A stretch of DNA of 64,000 bases, taken from assembly GCF_000949455.1 (NCBI RefSeq), contig NZ_JXXK01000018.1:20229-84228 (forward strand), given 5' to 3'. This stretch comes from Ruthenibacterium lactatiformans (lineage in GTDB: Bacteria; Bacillota; Clostridia; Oscillospirales; Ruminococcaceae). Shown piece by piece: positions 58,479-64,000 of the stretch. The translations under genes and the position numbers were made by a program. The notes below the pieces were generated by a model that saw only the letters and a list, made by a program, of their open reading frames with translations, did no database searches and was not told the origin of the DNA. Position 1 is the first letter of the stretch. Every line of letters begins with the position of its first letter.

Positions 58479-59285
58479 TCACCCTCTCTGCAGCTGATCC
58501 AGGTGAAACAGCCTCTTTGCGTTCAGGCCCAGAATCTGCCTTTTTTCTTCATCCGTCAGCTCAGCCAACAAAATGCGGCCCACTGCGGCCTCCATAGAGT
58601 TCCAATAGGCGTCCGAGCCATACAGCACCTTGCAGGCGCCCGCGCCCCGCGCCATAGCCTCCACCGCGCCGTACCACACATAGCTGCAGGCCGTGTCCAG
58701 ATAAACGTTCTCGTGGCGGGCCGCCACCTCAATGGCGCTGCGCACCGCGTCTTCCTCCCCGCCGGAATGCCCCAAAATGAATATTGTGCGCGGGAAGCTT
58801 TGCGCCAGCTTATGAAAGCGCAGCACCTCTTGCCCCCATGTGTGCAACAGCACGGGAAACCCGCGCTCGCCCGCCCATGCATAAACATATTGGTACTCGG
58901 GGCACTCAAAATCCATTTTATGCTCAACTGGGTGCAGCTTTACACCGCGAAAACAAGGGCAAGCGGCAAACTTTTCCATCTCTGTGCGGTGATCGTCCCG
59001 ATGCGGGTCTGGGGCCAGATAACCCCAAAACCGGCCGGGATAGGTCTCGCACATGGCCAGCATTTCCGGATAGGCCTGCCAGTGCTCGCCCGTCGTCCAG
59101 AGGTTCGACACCACCCCACAGGTGACGCCGATCCTGTTCATCTGGGTAATGAGATCGCGATAATGTTCAAACCGGCTGAAGAATTTGGCCACGCGGGCGT
59201 TGTGCATGTGGCAGTCCACCACAAATTCTCCGGTCAGCGTCGCGCCGCTGCGCGCGGCCTGCGCCAGCGTTTGTCCGTGTTCCAT
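58479..59285 (-). CDS. Amidohydrolase-family protein (COG2159-like)
   Basis: The 268-residue protein is a compact metal-dependent amidohydrolase barrel: VVDCHMHNARVAKFF near 25 (HxH metal pair), FRGVKLHPVEHKMDF near 120, FPVLLHTWGQEVLRFHKLA near 150 (metal His), FILGHSGGEEDAV near 175 and VLYGSDAYWNSM near 225 (catalytic Asp). The fold resembles COG2159 decarboxylase/hydrolase proteins. It starts at ATG 59285, one base from the end of the next gene upstream, and sits 4 bases before nagA. Its substrate is unknown. Confidence 0.8.
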   Translation of the reverse strand: MEHGQTLAQAARSGATLTGEFVVDCHMHNARVAKFFSRFEHYRDLITQMNRIGVTCGVVSNLWTTGEHWQAYPEMLAMCETYPGRFWGYLAPDPHRDDHRTEMEKFAACPCFRGVKLHPVEHKMDFECPEYQYVYAWAGERGFPVLLHTWGQEVLRFHKLAQSFPRTIFILGHSGGEEDAVRSAIEVAARHENVYLDTACSYVWYGAVEAMARGAGACKVLYGSDAYWNSMEAAVGRILLAELTDEEKRQILGLNAKRLFHLDQLQRG

Positions 59286-59286
59286 T

Positions 59287-60042
59287 TCAATCCACCAGCT
59301 TTCTCTCCAGCAGGGCTTCCAGATTACGTGCGGCAATTGCCTCTTTCTCGTTCTCAGAAATACAAGCATAACTCACAAGGCAAACCGCGCTTCCCGGCGA
59401 AAACGTGCCCAAATTGCTACCGAACAACAGCTTTTCCGCCCCTACCTTTTCACAGAGCGTCTGCAAAAGGCAAAACGATTTAAGCCCCGATGTCTCCAGA
59501 TACAGCCGCGGATGCTGCCGCAGCAATGGAAAAATGTAACGTGCATGGCGATAATACAGATTGGTGATCACCAGCTTGAGGCCGGGGTGCTCACAGCACA
59601 CGGCGTGCACTGTCTCCCAATCGGACTGATCGGCATCCATCAGTGCCAGCGTGCCGGTACGCTCCAGCATATCCAACAGTTCGCCGCTGCACCAATCGCG
59701 CAAAGAATAGCCAAGCACATTGTATTTCGGCGCTAGGCGTACCGCACGTACATCCGCCAACCTCATGCGGCGCTCCAGCTCGTCCACGTTCCAAAATTCG
59801 CCAGTATGATTGGGCATCACCATCCACACAGGCAGATAAAAAGGCTTCCGTCGGCAAATCAGACACATCTCGGCATTCCCGTCGAGAGGATGCAGATCCA
59901 GCGCCGCATTGCAGAAGGCAAGCCCTTTCTGGATGCCGCAGCGCTGCGCCTGGCACGCGATCTGCGCGCTGTCGTAAATGCGCCAGCCCGAAATGGCGTT
60001 GGGTTGGCCCACCGCTATATTGCAGTCTGCAAACTTCAGCAT
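59287..60042 (-). CDS. Amidohydrolase-like TIM barrel protein, divergent
   Basis: The 251-residue protein looks like a shortened relative of the adjacent amidohydrolase: MLKFADCNIAVGQPNAI at the start, RRKPFYLPVWMVMPNHTGEF, VRAVRLAPKYNVLGYSL, LKLVITNLYYRHARYIFPLL and LYLETSGLKSFCLLQTLCEKVGAEKLLFGSNLGTFSPG at the end. The usual N-terminal HxH metal pair is not seen (DCN replaces it), so it may be inactive as a classic hydrolase. It overlaps the hydrolase gene upstream by 7 bases. The pair of amidohydrolase genes may form a heteromer. Confidence 0.7.
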   Translation of the reverse strand: MLKFADCNIAVGQPNAISGWRIYDSAQIACQAQRCGIQKGLAFCNAALDLHPLDGNAEMCLICRRKPFYLPVWMVMPNHTGEFWNVDELERRMRLADVRAVRLAPKYNVLGYSLRDWCSGELLDMLERTGTLALMDADQSDWETVHAVCCEHPGLKLVITNLYYRHARYIFPLLRQHPRLYLETSGLKSFCLLQTLCEKVGAEKLLFGSNLGTFSPGSAVCLVSYACISENEKEAIAARNLEALLERKLVD

Positions 60043-61973
60043 AACTTATCCTCCAACCACTCGGCCGCCGCACTCAGGGCGTCCTTTTCCCAGCGCGCCG
60101 GAATAGGCGTGGGCGTATGTGGGGCCAGCGACCCGCCCGCCGGGGTTTTGGGGGTGAATGCACACACCCTGCCGGCCAGCTTTGCCAGATCCGGCAAATC
60201 GCACAACCGCAGCAGGCCTGTTTCAAACGCCGTTTCCGGGGCGAAATAATAATCTGCTTCGAACAGCGCGTCAAACGAAAGCTGTGTCTCCAATAGCGCG
60301 GCGCCTCTTGCCTTTGGCAGTAGCGCCGCCGCCAGCAGCGCCAGCAGGGCGCCAGGCCCCTGCCCAACAAACACAACTCGCTCATAGCCGTTCTGTTCAT
60401 CCAGATAATGCACAACATCAGCGATCTGCCTCAGCCGGCAGGCCGTAAGCTTTTCGCCCAATACCGCCGCTGCATTAAACAGCGCCGTTTCCGCGTCGTA
60501 TCCGGGCCGGGTCTTGGCGAAAGCGCTCTGCATGCCCCAGGGAAGAATGCGCAGCACATCCATGCCAGACGCTTCCAGGCCGTTCGCGTTTTGCTCGGGA
60601 TGTGTTATGGCCACACAGAGCGTGTGGCTGCCCCGGCACAGGCTGCGGCACGCCGCCTCCCGCCCGCCGTCCCGCAGCAAAAACGTCTGCCACGCATCCT
60701 CGCGCCACAGTGGCTGTACCGTATACGAAGCCGATGAAACATCATAAAGTTCTGCAAGCTTGGCGCGCAGCGCCTCGCCCGATGGCCGCCCGGCCTGAAG
60801 CTTCTCCAGCGCGGGCTTCCACGCCTGTATGGCTGTGAGCCCAAAGCCGATATGCGGCAGGCAGGCCAGCTGTTCGTCTTTCAGAACAGCCGTATCTACT
60901 TCGCTTGCGGGGCCCTCTTTATTCAGCAGCTGCCGGCAGAAAAAATCGTAGCCGAACATTCTTGTTGGAGCGCTGATCACGTGCGCGCAGGGTGCTACCT
61001 GAACTGAAAAAAACGCAGCGTTCCCGGCTGCCTTGTAAAGGCGCCGCATCTCACCCTCCAGCTGACGCACGCCCTCCAGCAGGAAAAAGTCCTCGCTGGC
61101 TGCGCTCAGCATACAGGGTTTAGGGAAAGCCGCCCACAGCACGTCCGCGTAATCGAAGCCCTCCCCGGCGCTGATGCCTACGATGCTTTGCTCGCAGTCG
61201 CCAATGCCGTTTTCCACAAGCGTCATCGCTTGCTTTGTGAGGCACTGTATGGGGGAATAACAGCAGATGCGGTCGTCCAATGCAGCCAGGTATGTGGTCT
61301 GCGTACCGCCGCCGGACTGTCCCGTGGCCCCAATGCGCTTTGTATCCACATCCGGACGGCTGCACAGATAATCCACCACCCGCATACTGTCGCGCACGAA
61401 CAGCGCGCCCAAGTTCTCCCCAAGCAAGTAACTCAGATTGCCCGCCTGCATGTGAAGATCCACCGCTTGGATATCCTCGGGCACAGCGCCGAAGCATCGC
61501 TCAAATTCCTGCTGGCTGAAGGGAGAGCGCTCGCCCTGACAGATGGGGTCGTATGTAGCGGCGATGATGCCGCAGCGGGCAAGGTTTGCGCAGAATATCT
61601 GGTTTTCCGGCAACTGCTTGCCCCGGGGCCAGTGCCCCATCGACACCACCACCGCCGGGTGCGGCCCCGGCTCAGCGTCAGGCAAATAGAGGTTGACCGG
61701 GATGGCATATCCCGTGTCATCTGTTATGATAACGTTTTCTATTGCGTAACCATCCTGCTGCAGCCGTGCTGTCACTTTTGCGTCTGTTGCCACAGCAGGC
61801 CCCGGCATGCACAAATTGTCCGCCAGCCGGCGCCGCATTTTGCGGGCACGGGCCAAAAGTTTCCCGGGCACGCCCTCATCCAGAAGCGCCAACACCGCGC
61901 CGTCCCTTGCCCGGTATTTTTCCTGCAGCCGTGCCACAAGCGTCTGGTAGGCATCCATTCTCTTCCATTCCAA
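60036..61973 (-). CDS. Two-part alpha/beta hydrolase, acetyl xylan esterase-like
   Basis: The 645-residue cytoplasmic protein has one clear alpha/beta hydrolase domain (about 75-370) with HPAVVVSMGHWPRGKQ, the nucleophile Ser220 in GATGQSGGGTQT and later SEDFFLLEG and APCAHVISAP as candidate acid and His. A second, hydrolase-like half (about 420-645) contains VVFVGQGPGALLALLAAALL, in which the usual Ser is Gly. The first half resembles acetyl xylan esterase or dienelactone-type enzymes. A TTG start at 61973 with GGAGG eight bases upstream is preferred to ATG 61958. In this operon it might deacylate the imported sugar; this is inference. Confidence 0.75.
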   Translation of the reverse strand: MEWKRMDAYQTLVARLQEKYRARDGAVLALLDEGVPGKLLARARKMRRRLADNLCMPGPAVATDAKVTARLQQDGYAIENVIITDDTGYAIPVNLYLPDAEPGPHPAVVVSMGHWPRGKQLPENQIFCANLARCGIIAATYDPICQGERSPFSQQEFERCFGAVPEDIQAVDLHMQAGNLSYLLGENLGALFVRDSMRVVDYLCSRPDVDTKRIGATGQSGGGTQTTYLAALDDRICCYSPIQCLTKQAMTLVENGIGDCEQSIVGISAGEGFDYADVLWAAFPKPCMLSAASEDFFLLEGVRQLEGEMRRLYKAAGNAAFFSVQVAPCAHVISAPTRMFGYDFFCRQLLNKEGPASEVDTAVLKDEQLACLPHIGFGLTAIQAWKPALEKLQAGRPSGEALRAKLAELYDVSSASYTVQPLWREDAWQTFLLRDGGREAACRSLCRGSHTLCVAITHPEQNANGLEASGMDVLRILPWGMQSAFAKTRPGYDAETALFNAAAVLGEKLTACRLRQIADVVHYLDEQNGYERVVFVGQGPGALLALLAAALLPKARGAALLETQLSFDALFEADYYFAPETAFETGLLRLCDLPDLAKLAGRVCAFTPKTPAGGSLAPHTPTPIPARWEKDALSAAAEWLEDKLC

Positions 61974-61998
61974 AACGGTTTCCTCCGCCTCTCGGCCC

Positions 61999-62751
61999 TC
62001 AGTTTCCGGCGAGCATTTCCTCGCTGCAATTTGCGGCGGATTCCTCGTCCAGGAAAAGCTGGAAATCCGGGTGGGTCTTCAGCAGCGAGCCCGGCACCAT
62101 CGGATCCACCGTTTTAGCGGAAAGCACCTTTTTCACCGCGTCGGCTTTCACCTTGTGCGGCACTGGCGAAATAATGTGCGCACACTGCATGATTTGATAC
62201 GGCGTCATAGATACCGCCTGACGGGGCACCTCGTCCTCGTCTTTGAACCAGCCCTCTCCCACCTGCTGTTTTTTGCAGCGGGAATCCAGATTTACAATGA
62301 TATACGCCTGTTTGGTGTCAAAATCCGCAGGAGGATCATTGAAAGCAATATGGGCATTCTCACCAATTCCGATCACACCGACATCTATCGTTTTTTCACG
62401 CAGACGCCGTGTCAGCATACGAATATTGTCATCCACGTCTCCTTCTGTTTCCACGAATACAAATTCTTTTAGATGTACATGGTCTATAAAACGCTCCTTG
62501 AGATATTTCCGAAAAGAAGCTGCATGGGTGATAGGCAAATCAATGTATTCATCCAAGTGAAAAGCAGTCACCTTGTCCCAAGGAACATCTTCCTGAAGCA
62601 ACGCCTTCAACGTTTCAAACTGAGAACCGCCTGTAGACAGTACAAGCCTTGCTTCTCCGCTCTCCGCAATCGCCTCACACAATTTTTCCGCAATGGTGTG
62701 CGCAGCTTGTGCACCCAACTCCTCAGCCGTTTTTGCCACATGAATCTTCAT
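61999..62751 (-). CDS. nagB: Glucosamine-6-phosphate deaminase-like protein, divergent NagB subfamily
   Basis: The 250-residue protein matches the NagB/6-phosphogluconolactonase fold: LVLSTGGSQFETLKAL near 36 (phosphate loop), FHLDEYIDLPITHAASF at 64-80 and VGVIGIGENAHIAFNDPPADF at 124-144. In E. coli NagB the last motif is GNDGHIAFNEP with Asp141 and Glu148 catalytic; here the positions are Asn132 and Asp139, while His134 and Asp67 are kept. The C-terminal CKKQQVGEGWFKDEDEVPRQAVSMTPYQIM is typical of a separate subfamily. It most likely deaminates/isomerises an amino-sugar phosphate. Its start overlaps the end of lacI by four bases (ATGA). Confidence 0.82.
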   Translation of the reverse strand: MKIHVAKTAEELGAQAAHTIAEKLCEAIAESGEARLVLSTGGSQFETLKALLQEDVPWDKVTAFHLDEYIDLPITHAASFRKYLKERFIDHVHLKEFVFVETEGDVDDNIRMLTRRLREKTIDVGVIGIGENAHIAFNDPPADFDTKQAYIIVNLDSRCKKQQVGEGWFKDEDEVPRQAVSMTPYQIMQCAHIISPVPHKVKADAVKKVLSAKTVDPMVPGSLLKTHPDFQLFLDEESAANCSEEMLAGN

Positions 62752-63794
62752 ACCACTGTTTCTCCTCTCGTTTCTATTTTTCGAACGGATTGCCGTTCTA
62801 CAATCTTGGGTTCCAAATAGATGCTGTACTGTGTTTTCTTGATTTCCAACTCATTGAGCATAAACTGTGCAGCCATTTTGCCCATTTCTTCAGCCGGCAC
62901 CTGAACAGTTGTTAGCAAGGGAATGCTCATTCGCGAAAACACACAATCATCAAATCCAATCACACTAATGTCCTCTGGTACTTTCAGTCCACATTTTGCA
63001 AGTTCTGAAAGTATCCCCAGCGCCACCGCATCATTATTTGCCGATATCGCTGTGTACATTTTTCCTGTGTGCAGCACTTGCTGTGCCAATTCCACACCCG
63101 CTTTGAATTCGTCTTTTACACTGGATACAAACACATCTTCTTCCGTAAAAGAAGCCCCCGCAGCGGCCATCGTCTCACAAAAACCATCCTTGCGGCTACG
63201 CCGCGACAGTTTATCCAGTGTGCGCGTTGCAAAAGCGATATAGCAATGCCCCTGTTGCAAAAGATATCTCGCCGCCATCTGCCCTCCACGACGATAATCA
63301 AAAAAGACACCTACAGTAGGTTCAGCTAGGTTTGGATCATAATCCGTCACAACAAAAGGGATGTTGCTCTTTTTCAGCATCCGCAGAGTGTCAACCAGAG
63401 CTTCGGTGATACAGTCTGCTGCAACAATCACTCCTGCAATCATCTTCCCCCGCAGACTTCCAATCATCTCACAATCTTTAGCATCAGAGCCGCTGGTCAA
63501 ATACACCAACATATTGTATCCTTTGGCAGAGAGCTCCCCTTCGATCCCCATCGTCATGGAAGTGTAAAATGGATTGGTGATAGATGGCATGATCACTGCA
63601 ACTTCTTTGCTGACACTGGTTTTAAGACCGCGGGCCAGCATATTCGGGATATATCCCAAATCCTTGGCCGCCTTGGTGATGGCATCCCGTGCTTCGGCAC
63701 TAATAGGATAGTCTGTGCCCCCCAATACACGGGAAACTGTCGTCACAGAAAAACCTGAAACCTTTGCTACGTGTTTTAATGTCACATGTTCCAT
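62748..63794 (-). CDS. LacI family transcriptional regulator
   Basis: The 348-residue protein has a LacI helix-turn-helix and hinge (VTLKHVAKVSGFSVTTVSRVLGG, then IPNMLARGLKTSVSKEVAVIMP) and a periplasmic-binding-like effector domain (ITNPFYTSMTMGIEGEL, TAISANNDAVALGILSEL, DISVIGFDDCVFSRMSIPLLTTVQVP). It is the first gene of the operon and overlaps nagB. An operator-like palindrome at 63827-63838 lies just after its -10 box, so it probably represses the whole operon including itself. Effector unknown; an amino-sugar phosphate is plausible. Confidence 0.93.
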   Translation of the reverse strand: MEHVTLKHVAKVSGFSVTTVSRVLGGTDYPISAEARDAITKAAKDLGYIPNMLARGLKTSVSKEVAVIMPSITNPFYTSMTMGIEGELSAKGYNMLVYLTSGSDAKDCEMIGSLRGKMIAGVIVAADCITEALVDTLRMLKKSNIPFVVTDYDPNLAEPTVGVFFDYRRGGQMAARYLLQQGHCYIAFATRTLDKLSRRSRKDGFCETMAAAGASFTEEDVFVSSVKDEFKAGVELAQQVLHTGKMYTAISANNDAVALGILSELAKCGLKVPEDISVIGFDDCVFSRMSIPLLTTVQVPAEEMGKMAAQFMLNELEIKKTQYSIYLEPKIVERQSVRKIETRGETVV

Positions 63795-63826
63795 ATTTTT
63801 GGCTCGACCCCTTCGTCTTCTTAACA

Positions 63827-63838
63827 GAAAACGTATTC
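63827..63838. promoter_or_regulatory. LacI operator at the operon promoter
   Basis: GAAAACGTATTC is a near-perfect 12-bp palindrome with the central CG typical of LacI-family sites, 13-24 bp downstream of the -10 box. A related sequence occurs at 63957-63968. Confidence 0.65.
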
Positions 63839-63850
63839 TATCTTTAGAAT

Positions 63851-63856
63851 AGTATA
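63851..63856 (-). promoter_or_regulatory. Likely -10 box of the lacI-led operon
   Basis: Minus-strand TATACT within a very AT-rich segment. The best nearby -35 is TAGTTG (63873-63878) at 16 bp; TTGACT (63870-63875) is spaced only 13 bp. Confidence 0.5.
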
Positions 63857-63956
63857 ATATTCATATAAAAGTCAACTATTCTTCAATATTTTTATGTATT
63901 TAACAGAAAAAATTTTCTTTTTTATATTCTTCACAATACAATCAGAATTAAAAATA

Positions 63957-63968
63957 TATAACGTTTTC
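63957..63968. promoter_or_regulatory. Second LacI-like site upstream of the operon
   Basis: TATAACGTTTTC; its complement GAAAACGTTATA shares GAAAACGT and one further position with the operator at 63827-63838, 130 bp away. It could allow looping, or serve a divergent gene beyond the right edge. Confidence 0.4.
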
Positions 63969-64000
63969 TAAAGACTGTTTCTTTTTCTCCATATATTAGT

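Noticed and set aside
1..64000. tRNA or rRNA genes
   Set aside because: No cloverleaf with a GGTTCGAATCC-type T arm and no rRNA core sequence was recognised on reading the intergenic regions.

Overview
The window is a high-GC stretch from a Gram-positive anaerobe, most likely a gut Clostridia of the Oscillospiraceae/Ruminococcaceae type. Evidence: strong AGGAGG-type ribosome binding sites; TTGACA/TATAAT promoters; clostridial-style PEPCK, ThiT, HAAS-FtsW/PadR and VanG-like genes; and a mucin/milk-glycan utilisation locus. No rRNA, tRNA or CRISPR array was recognised. The gene calls rest on reading protein families and motifs, without database searches.

Layout. 1-6.6 kb: the start of an MBOAT acyltransferase (runs off the left edge), a TPP-riboswitch-controlled thiamine transporter, a cytidylate-kinase-like gene, a PadR/HAAS-FtsW pair and GTP-type PEP carboxykinase. 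6.7-18.1 kb: a galacto-N-biose/lacto-N-biose locus in two divergent blocks. The minus block holds solute-binding protein, two permeases, a small DUF6903-like membrane protein and GH112 phosphorylase. The plus block holds two AraC regulators, then galE, a nucleotidyltransferase and an N-acetylhexosamine 1-kinase. Together they import the disaccharide, split it by phosphorolysis and turn both halves into sugar phosphates or UDP-sugars. 18.1-27.8 kb: housekeeping and envelope genes (cysteine hydrolase, alanine racemase, rplM-rpsI, DUF4180, an ECF sigma/anti-sigma operon with two membrane proteins, a COG2426-type exporter, a DUF2207 protein) plus a MITE-like hairpin element. 27.9-31.9 kb: a tightly overlapping vanG-type D-Ala-D-Ser operon (ligase, VanXY, VanT) with no adjacent two-component system. 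32.1-36.3 kb: a MarR regulator with a heterodimeric ABC exporter; three matching operators tie them together.

37-43.4 kb: after a second cytidylate-kinase-like gene and a flavin-binding oxidase-family protein comes a lower-GC accessory island. It holds an ArsR-ArsP-thioredoxin cassette, a fragment resembling conjugative-element sigma factors, an MFS transporter, a decayed IS5-family element with terminal inverted repeats, and the tail of an IS256-family transposase. 43.4-50.8 kb: a sugar-acid operon (IlvD/Edd dehydratase, Gfo/Idh/MocA dehydrogenase, TIM-barrel isomerase, GntP permease) with a GntR/FCD regulator. 50.8-52.8 kb: a decayed stretch with a mazF remnant and another sigma-like remnant.

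52.8-64 kb: a long minus-strand operon under a LacI regulator. Read in transcription order it is lacI, a divergent nagB, a two-domain alpha/beta hydrolase, two amidohydrolase-like genes, nagA, a beta-propeller protein, then an ABC importer (binding protein and two permeases). NagA and NagB point to N-acetylated amino sugars. The esterase-like, propeller and amidohydrolase genes have no assigned role in such a pathway, which makes this the best candidate in the window for an undescribed catabolic system.
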